Assembly: GCA_050123335.1 (NCBI GenBank)
Contig: JASFHH010000008.1
Location: 1-56,513 of the forward strand
Length of the DNA stretch: 56,513 nt
Source: JASFHF01 sp050123335
GTDB lineage: Bacteria; Pseudomonadota; Gammaproteobacteria; UBA12402
Direction: 5' to 3'
In this document: positions 17,637 through 26,924 of the stretch, one piece after another
Numbering within the stretch: the first letter of the stretch is position 1
Layout of the letters: each line of letters opens with the position of its first letter
Program-made: the position numbers and the translations under genes
Notes under the pieces: generated by a model
Databases searched by the model: none
The model's input: the letters and a program-made list of their open reading frames with translations, nothing else
Told to the model about the DNA's origin: nothing

Positions 17637-18164
17637 TTAACCTCTTTTTTTACGTTTCTTAAGTTCTGCTAATTTAGCAAATGGATGCGGACGTTTTTCC
17701 TCATTCATATCAGCAGTACCTTGTATTGCTGTTGCACAATCTTTAGCATTATGCTTTGGCACTAATGGCAAAGCTAATAGTAACTCATCCTCAATTATAG
17801 TGGATAAATCAACCTCCACCTGCGTTAAATACAATGCTTCATATACTTGAGGCAACTGTGCAGCTTCTCTATCATCACGCACTGGACTCAATAAAAACTT
17901 GATATCCAAATGAGTAACCATAGCCTGCAAACAACGCTGGCATTGTAATGGTACATCAGCAATTACATGTCCTTTTAAGTAGTATAACCCTTGCTGATCA
18001 ATACCACCCTCTACTATAACTTTTGCTTCACCTAAGTTTTGCTTGGCACTACAAATTTCCCGCAACCTAGGCATATCAGCAAGTGCTAAAATACCTTCTA
18101 AATAACCGCGTTGTTCAGCAAACTTTGCCAAATCAATTGTGCGTGGCAACTTAGTTTTAAGCAT
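17637..18164 (-). CDS. yceD: YceD family protein (DUF177), 23S rRNA accumulation protein
   Basis: The 175-residue protein has the DUF177 Cys motif VPLQCQRCLQAM near residue 95 and the acidic DEL segment IIEDELLLALPLVPKH. YceD homologues affect 23S rRNA levels in bacteria and plants. It is the first gene of the yceD-rpmF-plsX operon and lies immediately upstream of rpmF. The C-terminus is basic (LKKRKKRG). Confidence 0.88.
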   Translation of the reverse strand: MLKTKLPRTIDLAKFAEQRGYLEGILALADMPRLREICSAKQNLGEAKVIVEGGIDQQGLYYLKGHVIADVPLQCQRCLQAMVTHLDIKFLLSPVRDDREAAQLPQVYEALYLTQVEVDLSTIIEDELLLALPLVPKHNAKDCATAIQGTADMNEEKRPHPFAKLAELKKRKKRG

Positions 18165-18434
18165 AAGGAATGCATGGTATCGGGATGCTGCTGTACTGTC
18201 AATATCTGCAAAGATCTATGGCAAAATTATTTTTAACACATTAAAGCTGGTAGTGTTTAAAAAACCTCTAAAAACAACCTGTTATAACAACTAGCTAAAG
18301 ATTTATTTTAAAATAAACTATGAGCGCTTTAAAGACTATTTTTAAAATTCCCAAAAAAACTACCATCAAAAACTAGACTTGGCTCTATTATTTGCATATG
18401 CTAAAAGGAGTTAACTTAGATGGAGGAATCACAA

Positions 18435-18617
18435 ATGACTGCAACTGTTGACAAGGAAAAATGCACCGCTCAAGGTATTTGCGTAAGCGTATGCCCTGTA
18501 GGCGCAATAACTATTGAAAATGGCAAAGCAATCATCGACCCAGAAAAATGCATTGATTGTGAAGCATGCTTAGATGCCTGCCCTGAAGCAGCTATTTCAA
18601 TGGCACAAGAAGACTAA
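18435..18617 (+). CDS. Small ferredoxin with one complete and one incomplete cluster motif
   Basis: The protein is 60 residues from the ATG at 18435 (GGAGG at 18422-18426), or 65 from an ATG at 18420 with AAGGAG upstream; both starts are possible. The second iron-sulfur motif is complete (CIDCEACLDACP). In the first motif (CTAQGICVSVCP) Gln stands where the second Cys is expected. The protein may carry one [4Fe-4S] and one [3Fe-4S] or altered cluster. It is followed after 17 bases by wrbA, so it may feed electrons to that flavoprotein; this is inference. Confidence 0.85.
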   Translation: MTATVDKEKCTAQGICVSVCPVGAITIENGKAIIDPEKCIDCEACLDACPEAAISMAQED

Positions 18618-18634
18618 CATAGCTAAAATTAAAC

Positions 18635-19267
18635 ATGGATAATATAAATATACAGGTTGTTTTCTACAGCTTATATGGGCATATCTACCAACTTGCAAAA
18701 GCTATAGCGGAAGGCGCTAACGAGGTTGCCAATACAAATGTTTCTTTGTATCAAGTGCCTGAATTAATGTCCGAAGATGCTTTAATAAAATCTGGCGGAA
18801 AACAAGCACGCGAAGCTTTTGCTGATATTCCGATAATCAAACCGATACAATTAACTGAAGCTGATGCCATTATTTTTGGCACACCTACACGATTTGGCAA
18901 TATGTGCGCGCAAATGCGCAATTTCTTAGATCAAACCGGCTCATTATGGATGAAAGGTACTTTAATTGGCAAAGTTGGCAGTGTATTTTCCAGCACCGGA
19001 ACTCAACACGGCGGCCAAGAAACAACTATTACCAGTTTTCACACTACGTTATTACATCATGGCATGATTGTAGTTGGAGTACCATATGCAGAACAAAGGC
19101 TTTTGAATATGGACGAAATCACCGGCGGCACACCATATGGCGCAACTACCCTGGCTGGTGCTGATGGAAAGCGCTCACCATCCGAAAATGAACTAGCAAT
19201 TGCAAAATATCAAGGCAAACACGTTGCCGAAATCGCGCGCGCCTTAAAACTAGGCAGGCATTCATGA
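18635..19267 (+). CDS. wrbA: WrbA-type NAD(P)H:quinone oxidoreductase
   Basis: The 210-residue flavodoxin-fold protein has an FMN-binding loop near the start (VVFYSLYGHIYQLAKAIA), then GTPTRFGNMCAQMRNFLDQTG, SSTGTQHGGQETT and TPYGATTLAG. All are WrbA signatures. WrbA reduces quinones by two electrons and protects from oxidative stress. It lies after a ferredoxin gene, and its stop overlaps the next ATG (ATGA), so the GH130 gene is coupled to it. Confidence 0.92.
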   Translation: MDNINIQVVFYSLYGHIYQLAKAIAEGANEVANTNVSLYQVPELMSEDALIKSGGKQAREAFADIPIIKPIQLTEADAIIFGTPTRFGNMCAQMRNFLDQTGSLWMKGTLIGKVGSVFSSTGTQHGGQETTITSFHTTLLHHGMIVVGVPYAEQRLLNMDEITGGTPYGATTLAGADGKRSPSENELAIAKYQGKHVAEIARALKLGRHS

Positions 19268-20325
19268 ACAACCACGTGCATGTAGAAAAAAAAGGTATTA
19301 TTTTATCCAATTCTGAAAATCACTTTGACAGTCACGCAGTTTTAAATCCCGCATGCATTAAAGTCAATGATGAAATCCATATGTTTTATCGCGCCCTAGA
19401 TAAAAAAATGACTTCAACTATTGGACACTGCAAATTTAAATATGACAAAGTAATTTATCGCTCCACTAAACCAATTTTATTTCCTGAAAAACCTGAAGAA
19501 AAGCTGGGATTGGAAGATCCAAGAATCAGTAAAATTGATGATACCTATTATTTAACTTTTTCAATATTTGACGGCAAAAATGTATTGCAAGCTTATGCTA
19601 CCGCAACTGAATTACCAAATTTTACTAAACAAGGATTGATGCTGCCAAAAATTACTTTTGGTGCAATCAAAAACATTTTTGAGCATTCCGATTTAAAATG
19701 TGCAAAAAAATATTTAGCCTATCAAAAACAATATTTGCCTCATTTAAAAGACGACGATTATATTTGGATAAAAAATGCAGTTTTATTGCCAAAAAAAATT
19801 AAAGGACAATATGTAATTATCCACCGCATGTTACCTGGAATTCATATTGTATTCTTTGATGACTTCTCACAATTAACTTGTAATTTCTGGAAAAAATATA
19901 TTTCTGAACTAGACGATCACACCATGTTTTATCCAAAGTATGATTTTGAAAACCAACATATTGCACCAGGAATTCCGCCGCTCGAAACCTATTTAGGATG
20001 GATTTTTTTCTATCATGCGGTTGAAGAAACTCAAACAGGTTTAATTTACCGCACTGCCGTAGCTCTATTAGATAAAAAAAATCCGCAACGCGTAATTGGC
20101 CGATTAGATTATCCGTTATTTGGACCAAGTGAACCGTGGGAACAATGGGGTGATGTACGCAATGTAGTATTCCCTTCAGCTGCAATTATGAATGGTAAAA
20201 ATATTGATATTTATTATGGCGCTGCTGATACTTATATTGCATTATGCTCTGTAAATTGCGATGAATTATTAACCGCATTAATTAATTCTCATTATAATCC
20301 GAATAAATGCCCTATCGATGGATAA
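19264..20325 (+). CDS. GH130 family glycoside phosphorylase, copy A
   Basis: The 353-residue five-bladed beta-propeller enzyme has family text NPACIKVNDEIHMFYRA, GLEDPRISKIDDTYYLTFS (Asp85) and FPSAAIMNGKNIDIYYGAADT. GH130 enzymes use phosphate to split beta-mannosides, giving mannose 1-phosphate. Some act on the mannosyl-beta-1,4-GlcNAc of N-glycan cores. The GlcNAc genes next door favour that substrate, but subfamily was not tested. It is translationally coupled to wrbA. No signal peptide is seen, so it acts in the cytoplasm. It converges on a second GH130 gene. Confidence 0.82.
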   Translation: MNNHVHVEKKGIILSNSENHFDSHAVLNPACIKVNDEIHMFYRALDKKMTSTIGHCKFKYDKVIYRSTKPILFPEKPEEKLGLEDPRISKIDDTYYLTFSIFDGKNVLQAYATATELPNFTKQGLMLPKITFGAIKNIFEHSDLKCAKKYLAYQKQYLPHLKDDDYIWIKNAVLLPKKIKGQYVIIHRMLPGIHIVFFDDFSQLTCNFWKKYISELDDHTMFYPKYDFENQHIAPGIPPLETYLGWIFFYHAVEETQTGLIYRTAVALLDKKNPQRVIGRLDYPLFGPSEPWEQWGDVRNVVFPSAAIMNGKNIDIYYGAADTYIALCSVNCDELLTALINSHYNPNKCPIDG

Positions 20326-20346
20326 AGCACGAACAAGATATTTCTA

Positions 20347-21387
20347 TTAAACACAATTTTTGAAATTATCAAGATGCTGTAACAAATCTTCTAATTTACA
20401 AGTTGCCAAGCCAATTACCGTATCAGCGCAACCGTAATAAACATAAAGATCTTCGCCAACAACAACTGCAGCTGATGGAAAAGTAACATTCGGCACCAAC
20501 CCTTCGCGCTCATAACTTGTTGTAGGCTGTAAAATAAATCCAGGTGTTTTGCTAATCAACTTATGCGGCTCGCTTAAGTTAGTTAAAGCTGCACTAATCG
20601 TCCATGTATCTGACATTGATTCAGCTGAATAAATAAAAAGCCAACCGCGACTAGTTTTGACTGGTGGAGCACCAAGCTCGGGACCACGATGCAACCATTG
20701 ATGCGTTTCAAGCATTGCGGTTTTTTTAGAATTTGCTAAAAAATCGTTCCACTCATCTGCTGAACTTTGTAAAAGTTTATCGATTGAGTCATAGTAACGT
20801 ATTGCGACATGTGAATTTGAAGAATCTGCTGCAATTGTCAGCACCAAACCAATTTTATCACCATTGACCAACTCAGGAAATAATGCCGCTGCTTTAGAAC
20901 TTGTTTGAGGTCCTATAATTCCATGCTTCTTAATTGTTATAAAATCTTTAGTCGTTGCCAGTGCAATACGAGTATTTGGATATTTGATTTCATCATTAAT
21001 AGGAGCATCGATTGCTGTATAAGTAATATAAAAAGTATCATTTAATTTTGTAATGCGCGGATCTTCACAACCATACCGATCATAATCAGTATCGGGCGAA
21101 ATAAGCGGCTCATTGCTTGGCTGAAAATTAATACCATCTTTACTTTCTGCATAACCAATATATGAAACTTGATTGCCAAAATAAAACCCTGGCCGATGTA
21201 TTCTTGGCGCTTTTTCATGAAGTTCGCCAGGAAACGTACGATAAACCATTTTAAAAATATCGTTATCTTTTACCACGCTGCCATTAAATACAGCTTTTGC
21301 TTCCCATGCAACATCCTCTCGCGGCATTAAAATTGGCGTTGCCTGCTTATTATTTGGATAACGTGATAGATAAAATCCCGTTTCCAT
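20347..21387 (-). CDS. GH130 family glycoside phosphorylase, copy B
   Basis: The 346-residue protein is a paralogue of copy A, clearly diverged. Shared text is GCEDPRITKLNDTFYITYTA (Asp109) and FPSAAVVVGEDLYVYYGCADT near the end. The WLHRGPELGAPPVKTSRGWLFIY segment holds residues that usually bind phosphate or sugar in GH130. No signal peptide is seen. It is the last gene of the minus-strand set with nagA, the SIS gene, nagK and the transporter. Two GH130 enzymes may split different linkages, for example mannosyl-GlcNAc and mannosyl-mannose. Confidence 0.82.
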   Translation of the reverse strand: METGFYLSRYPNNKQATPILMPREDVAWEAKAVFNGSVVKDNDIFKMVYRTFPGELHEKAPRIHRPGFYFGNQVSYIGYAESKDGINFQPSNEPLISPDTDYDRYGCEDPRITKLNDTFYITYTAIDAPINDEIKYPNTRIALATTKDFITIKKHGIIGPQTSSKAAALFPELVNGDKIGLVLTIAADSSNSHVAIRYYDSIDKLLQSSADEWNDFLANSKKTAMLETHQWLHRGPELGAPPVKTSRGWLFIYSAESMSDTWTISAALTNLSEPHKLISKTPGFILQPTTSYEREGLVPNVTFPSAAVVVGEDLYVYYGCADTVIGLATCKLEDLLQHLDNFKNCV

Positions 21388-21491
21388 AACTCCCCTCCTT
21401 AATTCGTTAATCTAATTATAGTCAATAATTGGCAAAAACATATCAAGACCGTGGATTTTTTTATCGAGGTAACTTGTTGATTTATAAGGAT

Positions 21492-22655
21492 TTATACTTG
21501 ATAAACAATCTGCCCACGACACACAGTCATCCTAACTTGAAACTTGTCATCTAAAACCACAAAATCTGCATCTTTGCCAACTGCGACGCTGCCTTTGCGA
21601 TCAAAAATTCCTAGTTTTTTAGCCGGATTAACTGCTGTCAACTTGATGATGCTTGAGAGATCACAACGAGTAAATTGCATAAAATTACGAATTGCGCAAT
21701 CCATGGTTAAAACACTACCAGCCAAACTTCCGTCTTTTAAACGCGCCTCAGGTCCTTTAACTGTTACTTCCTGGCCGCCTAAATCATATTTGCCATTCTT
21801 CATACCTTTGGCACGCATTGCATCCGTAACTAATATAATTTTTTCAAACCCTTTAGTTTTTAAAATTAATTCGATCGTGCCTGGCGCCAAATGAATTCCA
21901 TCAGCAATAATTTCTACGCTAACATTATCATCTACTAATAAAGCAGCAACCGCTCCTGGATCGCGATGATGTAATGGACGCATCGCATTAAAAATATGAG
22001 TTACATAATCACAACCTGCTTTGATCGCAGCTTGCGCTTGCTCATAAGTCGCATTACTATGACCAATTGCTGCAATAATTTTTTCTTTAACTAAATATTT
22101 AATTAATTTTAACGCTTCTCGTTCTTCTGGCGCCAATGTCACAATTTTAATTAAATTATTTGATAATTTTTGCCAGTGTTTGATTAATTTTAAATCCGGT
22201 GTATGCACAAATTTAGGATTTTGTGCGCCAATTTTTTGTGATGAAATAAACGGTCCTTCAAGATGAATCCCCAACATTTCTGCGCCAATAATATTTTGAG
22301 TTTGACTGGCAATATATTCGTTTGCATTATTGAGCGCCTTCTCAATTGCTTGCGTTTTCGCGGTCATGGTAGCACCAAGAAAAGCTGTTACACCCTCTTT
22401 GGCTAAAGTTTTACTAATTATGGTTAACGCATCAGGGGTTGCATCCATCACATCAACACCCATTGCACCATGCATATGTAAATCAATCATTCCGGGAATT
22501 AAATGCCAGGTATGCGGAAACTCAATCGCATTTTGTTTTTCCGCAAATTCCAACGAAAAAATCGAAGCAATTTTGTCCTGTTCCACAATAATGCCGCTTG
22601 TAGGCATTATTGCTTTTTCTGTATGTATGTTGAGACCGTTAATTATTAATGGCAT
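21492..22655 (-). CDS. nagA: N-acetylglucosamine-6-phosphate deacetylase
   Basis: The 387-residue amidohydrolase makes glucosamine 6-phosphate and acetate. The metal motif is DLHMHGAMGVDVMD (His60, His62). HLEGPFIS, GHSNATYEQAQAAI, THIFNAMRPLHHRDPG and the catalytic Asp in LVTDAMRAKG follow. It sits in the GlcNAc gene set, separated from the SIS gene by a palindromic repeat. No nagB deaminase of the usual type is in the window. Confidence 0.94.
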   Translation of the reverse strand: MPLIINGLNIHTEKAIMPTSGIIVEQDKIASIFSLEFAEKQNAIEFPHTWHLIPGMIDLHMHGAMGVDVMDATPDALTIISKTLAKEGVTAFLGATMTAKTQAIEKALNNANEYIASQTQNIIGAEMLGIHLEGPFISSQKIGAQNPKFVHTPDLKLIKHWQKLSNNLIKIVTLAPEEREALKLIKYLVKEKIIAAIGHSNATYEQAQAAIKAGCDYVTHIFNAMRPLHHRDPGAVAALLVDDNVSVEIIADGIHLAPGTIELILKTKGFEKIILVTDAMRAKGMKNGKYDLGGQEVTVKGPEARLKDGSLAGSVLTMDCAIRNFMQFTRCDLSSIIKLTAVNPAKKLGIFDRKGSVAVGKDADFVVLDDKFQVRMTVCRGQIVYQV

Positions 22656-22690
22656 TGAAACTCCAATATCTTAAATGTTTATTCTTAATT

Positions 22691-22769
22691 GTCATCCCGC
22701 GGCTTGACCGCGGGATCCAGAAAACAACTAATTTCCAAGCTGGATCCCGCGGTCAAGCCGCGGGATGAC
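22691..22769. repeat. Palindromic repeat family 1, near-perfect copy
   Basis: GTCATCCCGCGGCTTGACC and its exact reverse complement enclose a short A-rich centre with CAAGCTGGATCC. This 79-base copy is among the most symmetrical and is likely recent. It lies between nagA and the SIS gene. Confidence 0.88.
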
Positions 22770-22778
22770 AACGCATCA

Positions 22779-23501
22779 TTACAAACAACTCACAAAATCT
22801 TTATATTTCTCGATATATTTTTGGTTACGTTTTTCACCTTCGTCAGTATTGCTGCTGGCAAAAAACTCTGCTTTATCACCAAGTAATTCCGCTACACGCG
22901 CAACGATTGCATTAACAATTGCAGTATTTATTACTGTAGAAGTTGGCGCAACTTTTTCGCCATTTACAGCAACCGCTGCATCACCAACCACTCCGCCATT
23001 ATCAATTACAATATCCGCCAACTCAAACAATCTTTTGCCTGAACTATGCCGTGAAGTCACTGATTTGCTATGATTTAAACTAGTTAATGCTATTATCTTA
23101 ACCCCTATTTTTTTAGCCTCTATCGCCATTTCAATCGGCACCGCATTTCTGCCGGAATTAGATGCAATAACTAACACATCACCAATAGCAATTGGATAAT
23201 TATCCAAAATTTTTTTCGCAGCTCCGCTTTGTCGTTCTGCAGCAGTGCTATTTGTTGCACCTTGGTGTACCAGCAAAGCCGGCTCAAACATCGGATATAC
23301 GCGCACTAATCCACCTGCACGATAAAAAAATTCTTCAGCCATCATGCTTGAGTGACCACTGCCAAACACATACAACCATTTATTATTCTGCATCGCCGCT
23401 GCAATTACTTGTGCTGCTTTTTCAATATTTGGTTTTTCCGCACCTTTCAATCGCGCCAATAATTTTTCGACTATTTCAATATACGTATCAATGTTTGTCA
23501 T
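22779..23501 (-). CDS. SIS-domain sugar-phosphate protein (UPF0309-like)
   Basis: The 240-residue protein has one SIS (sugar isomerase) domain: VFGSGHSSMMAEEFFYRAGG binds phosphosugar, and SNSGRNAVPIEMAIEAKKIG is the second half-site. The DNGGVVGDAAV segment suits the UPF0309 group. Its start is 2 bases after nagK. Given the missing nagB, it may isomerise or deaminate an aminosugar phosphate, or act as a MurNAc-6-phosphate etherase-like enzyme. The reaction is not established. Confidence 0.7.
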   Translation of the reverse strand: MTNIDTYIEIVEKLLARLKGAEKPNIEKAAQVIAAAMQNNKWLYVFGSGHSSMMAEEFFYRAGGLVRVYPMFEPALLVHQGATNSTAAERQSGAAKKILDNYPIAIGDVLVIASNSGRNAVPIEMAIEAKKIGVKIIALTSLNHSKSVTSRHSSGKRLFELADIVIDNGGVVGDAAVAVNGEKVAPTSTVINTAIVNAIVARVAELLGDKAEFFASSNTDEGEKRNQKYIEKYKDFVSCL

Positions 23502-23503
23502 CT

Positions 23504-24442
23504 CTAATCACCTTGTTGAAATAATTCCTTTGGAATTTCCACATCAATTAATTTTCCCGCCATCATTAAAGCCGCTTCCACTGGTTTATATTTAGGAAAT
23601 TTAATCTTCACTTTCTTTTGCTGATGTAATTTATCTTTAAACAGATTATAAAAATAATCAGACTGTCGAAAGCAACCGCCATATACCGTTAAATCTACAT
23701 TGCAATTGCCCACTTGCGCATATAACTTCAATGCGCATTTCACCAAATAAGCAGCAGCATTTTCAATGATGGATTTACTAACTGCATCACCTGCTTGCGC
23801 TGCTTCCAACACATCAATTGCAAATTTCGCTACAATATCTTTTTCGATCGGAGGATTATAAACTTCTGCAATCAAGTCTTCTAATTTTACAATATCAAAA
23901 TATTGTTTAACTCTATCCAGTAATACCGCCGACCCGCCAACCCCATCAAAAAATTTCACTGCTTCTCTGATACCACGCAAACCAATATAATACCCACTTC
24001 CCTGATCACCAAATAACGGACCCCAGCCGCTAACGGTATAAATTTTTCCATTCCGATCTTCAACCATACCCATCGAACCAGTTCCACTAATTAAAAATAT
24101 TGCAGGAACTGCATCAACCGCTCTTAAACAAATATATAAATCACTAACCACATCAAAATTTTTAGTATAACCCGCAACACAACGCGCGAATGGATGCGAT
24201 ATATCAAGTTTATCACCAATACCCAAAGCTGAATTACCAATATAGATTGCATCAATATCTTGCTTAAAAAATACTGTTATGCCACGCATTTTTTCTTTAA
24301 ACGCAGCATGCGCCTTTGCATCACCAATAGAATAAAAATTTATTGAGGTTCCAACAAATTCGTGAATTTTATTTTTTTCACGATCATAAACCTGATAAAT
24401 CGAATTAGTTCCGCCGCCGTCTACACCAACAATCAATCCCAT
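23504..24442 (-). CDS. N-acetylglucosamine kinase, BadF/BadG/BcrA/BcrD ATPase family
   Basis: The 312-residue kinase has the ATP phosphate-1 motif GVDGGGTNSIYQVYD, a second motif SGTGSMGMVEDRNGK and WGPLFGDQGSGYYIGLRGI. These match eukaryote-type and bacterial GlcNAc kinases. It would make GlcNAc 6-phosphate, the NagA substrate. It lies 2 bases before the SIS gene and behind the transporter gene, with an inverted repeat between. Confidence 0.82.
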   Translation of the reverse strand: MGLIVGVDGGGTNSIYQVYDREKNKIHEFVGTSINFYSIGDAKAHAAFKEKMRGITVFFKQDIDAIYIGNSALGIGDKLDISHPFARCVAGYTKNFDVVSDLYICLRAVDAVPAIFLISGTGSMGMVEDRNGKIYTVSGWGPLFGDQGSGYYIGLRGIREAVKFFDGVGGSAVLLDRVKQYFDIVKLEDLIAEVYNPPIEKDIVAKFAIDVLEAAQAGDAVSKSIIENAAAYLVKCALKLYAQVGNCNVDLTVYGGCFRQSDYFYNLFKDKLHQQKKVKIKFPKYKPVEAALMMAGKLIDVEIPKELFQQGD

Positions 24443-24470
24443 AGTATTTCCTTCGAAAGAATTTTTTCAA

Positions 24471-24538
24471 GGGACGGAGCTTTACATGATTACAAAGCAA
24501 CAAACAAAGCACTTGTAATTATGTAAAGCTCTCGTCCC
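24471..24538. repeat. Hairpin element with conserved core, nagK-transporter gap
   Basis: GGGACGGAGCTTTACAT and a near complement enclose a centre that reads ATTACAAAGCAACAAACAA then AGCACTTGTAAT. The same centre, in the other direction, is in the hairpin at 53102-53164, although the outer stems differ. It may terminate the transporter transcript. Confidence 0.75.
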
Positions 24539-24555
24539 GCCGAACTTCTTGTCAA

Positions 24556-25767
24556 TTAACTCCTATTAAAAATCGTTTCATTACGCACCAAAGGATGCGC
24601 AAAAATTGCAATATATAACATATATAATAACGTTATAAAATTAAGCATCATACCAACTCTCAATCCAAATAAATCTCCTAAATATCCCACTAAAAACGCA
24701 ATAACTGCGCCGCCAATAATTGCGGTACAAAAAATTCCTGCAACTGAATTATGATGTTTTGCTACCGAATTTAATCCCAATGAATACACACCAGGATACA
24801 TTACCGACAAGAAAAACCCACACATGGGAAATGCAATTAATGCAACTTTCGCACTACCAAATAAAGCTAAACTTAAGGTAACCAATGCACAAATAATAAA
24901 ACTAGCTAAAACTATTTGCACATCTATAAGTTTTAGTAAAACTAAACCTAATAGACCTCCTGCTGTCATTATTCCCCAAAACATCGCCACATCGCGCGCA
25001 CCAACTGTATGTGGATTTATGCCATGATATGTACTTAAAAACTTGGAAATCCACACAGAAATTCCCTGCTCAGTACCTACATAAGCAAATATTCCAAAGA
25101 AAAACATAATAACTACAGGATCAGTAAATAAATCTAAAATAGTATTAAATCCTTCCATAGCTTCAACGTCTGCGGTCTCCGCCTTGGGAAATTTAATCAA
25201 TGTTACCAACAATAACATTCCTATCGCAATAAAACCACAAATCCAATAAACCGATATCCATGGCAATTTTGCCGGCACAAGATGCGCAAAAACATTTGGA
25301 TGTAACACAAAATATGAATAAACAAATGGACTGATAAATGAAGCAAGTCCCGCTAATAATTGCGCCAGCACCAAATAAAATGAATATTTTTCTTCACCAC
25401 CTGCGGTGCGCAACAAAGGATTAATCACCACTTGTAACATTGCCATTCCAGCGCCAACAATGAATAACGAAAATGCAAAATCAACAAAATTTGGATATAA
25501 CACAAACAAAAACGTGCCAAAAATAATTAATATAAAAGCACATAACGCTACTATTTTTTGATTAAAAGTTTCCGTCAAATATCCAGCTGGAATCGACATC
25601 ACGCCATATGCAATAAAGAAGCTAAATGGCAATAAACCGGTTAAAGCTAACGACAAATGAAAACCACTTTTCACATCCGGCGCCAGCGGCCCCAAAATAT
25701 TAGTTTGAAAAGAAATCACGCAAAACGAGAGAATAGTAAACCAAACTACGATTAAACTTCTTTTCAT
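24556..25767 (-). CDS. MFS sugar transporter, FucP/NagP-like
   Basis: The 403-residue protein has about twelve membrane segments. The motif GMAMLQVVINPLLRTAGGEEK is typical of the FHS group (FucP, NagP), which import fucose, GlcNAc or other sugars with protons. The position beside nagK and nagA suggests import of GlcNAc or a GlcNAc-containing disaccharide. It is the first gene of the minus-strand set. Substrate is inferred. Confidence 0.82.
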   Translation of the reverse strand: MKRSLIVVWFTILSFCVISFQTNILGPLAPDVKSGFHLSLALTGLLPFSFFIAYGVMSIPAGYLTETFNQKIVALCAFILIIFGTFLFVLYPNFVDFAFSLFIVGAGMAMLQVVINPLLRTAGGEEKYSFYLVLAQLLAGLASFISPFVYSYFVLHPNVFAHLVPAKLPWISVYWICGFIAIGMLLLVTLIKFPKAETADVEAMEGFNTILDLFTDPVVIMFFFGIFAYVGTEQGISVWISKFLSTYHGINPHTVGARDVAMFWGIMTAGGLLGLVLLKLIDVQIVLASFIICALVTLSLALFGSAKVALIAFPMCGFFLSVMYPGVYSLGLNSVAKHHNSVAGIFCTAIIGGAVIAFLVGYLGDLFGLRVGMMLNFITLLYMLYIAIFAHPLVRNETIFNRS

Positions 25768-26054
25768 ATTATTTTACATCCATTTAGATATATATATTTC
25801 AAGTGTATCAAACCACACCTGTTGTGCAATAAAAGAAGTTCGCTATGATGTGAGTGAATTGGATTTAAATGCTGTCAACTCAAATTATACTTATAAATCA
25901 ATAAGTTATGATAGTCCATGTTTTGAGTAAAACCACACTGTAAAACATCTTTCTGTGCAATATATGTCCTACAAAATATTCTATAAATAATCCCTGGCAA
26001 ATATTCAGTAATTGTCAATAATTACTGTAATTAAACAATATACGGAATATTACC

Positions 26055-26696
26055 ATGAGTAAAATTAAAATCTTAATAGTTGACGATCACGAATTAATTC
26101 GCAGCGGCATTGCCGGCCAACTACAAGATATCAAAGACATAGAAGTTATACCGGAACAAGGCTCAGATGGAACAGAAGCTATCGTCTTAGCAAAAAAACA
26201 CAAGCCGGAAATAATTTTAATGGACTTAAAAATGCCAAACATGGACGGCTTTGAAGCAACACGTAAATTATTACGAATCATACCTGACATTAAAGTTTTA
26301 ATCTTAACCGTTTGTGACAACAACATTTTTCCTCTAAAACTGCTGGAAGCAAACGCTGCTGGTTATATAACCAAAAACTGCAAACCAAAAGATCTCATCG
26401 ATGCAATCAAAAAAGTACATGCAGGTCAACGATACATAAGCCCTGAGATTGCACAAAAACTTGCTTTTAAAGACAAATCATCGTCATCTTTTGACAAACT
26501 ATCTGATCGGGAATTTCAAATCATGACCATGATAACCAAAGGACAAAAAGCATCGCAAATTGCCGCAACATTGCATTTAAGTTCTAAAACTATTAACACT
26601 TATCGCTACCGCATTTTTGAAAAGCTTGAAATCAATAGCGACGTTGAATTAACCCGGTTGGCATTACAGCATGGTGTAATTACCAGCGATGATTAA
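26055..26696 (+). CDS. GacA/UvrY/LetA-type response regulator
   Basis: The 213-residue two-component regulator has a receiver domain with the phosphoacceptor Asp57 in ILMDLKMPNMDGFEATRKLL, and Lys in GYITKNCKP. The LuxR-type helix-turn-helix is LSDREFQIMTMITKGQ to SSKTINTYRYRIFEKLEI. The text is very close to GacA/UvrY, including AGQRYISPEIAQKLA. In Legionella LetA/LetS controls RsmY/RsmZ small RNAs and CsrA, switching replicative and transmissive phases. The partner histidine kinase is not in the window. Confidence 0.93.
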   Translation: MSKIKILIVDDHELIRSGIAGQLQDIKDIEVIPEQGSDGTEAIVLAKKHKPEIILMDLKMPNMDGFEATRKLLRIIPDIKVLILTVCDNNIFPLKLLEANAAGYITKNCKPKDLIDAIKKVHAGQRYISPEIAQKLAFKDKSSSSFDKLSDREFQIMTMITKGQKASQIAATLHLSSKTINTYRYRIFEKLEINSDVELTRLALQHGVITSDD

Positions 26697-26710
26697 GCGC
26701 TTTTAACACA

Positions 26711-26915
26711 GTAAACGTAGCCCGTATGTAGCGAAGCGAAATACGGGATTGTTCATTCACTTGACGTTATTAGTCATCCGGCGACCATGTTTGCTGACCG
26801 CGGGATCCAGGCCGTTTTAATTGCTTTTGTTCCACCTTTTCGAGAAGTTACCTTCGATTAACGATCTCTCAATATTACCGTAAAAAATATTTTTCCGTAT
26901 TCCGCTGCGCCAGAA
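26711..26915. repeat. Degraded REP/RAYT remnant with a partial family 1 repeat
   Basis: A REP unit (26711-26760, GTAGCCCGTATGTAGCGAAG with ATACGGG) is followed by a degraded half of palindrome family 1 (26773-26814). A fragment matching the 5' part of the RAYT gene (about 26850-26895, CTTCGATTAACGATCTCTC) and a decayed REP (about 26889-26915) come next. The region looks like a decayed, internally deleted RAYT element. No gene is seen. Confidence 0.65.
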
Positions 26916-26924
26916 GCAGACAGA

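Noticed and set aside
22653..22900. Plus-strand frames near the family 1 repeat at 22691
   Set aside because: They arise because the palindrome is open in several frames (RGLTAGSRKQ-type translation); no gene features.
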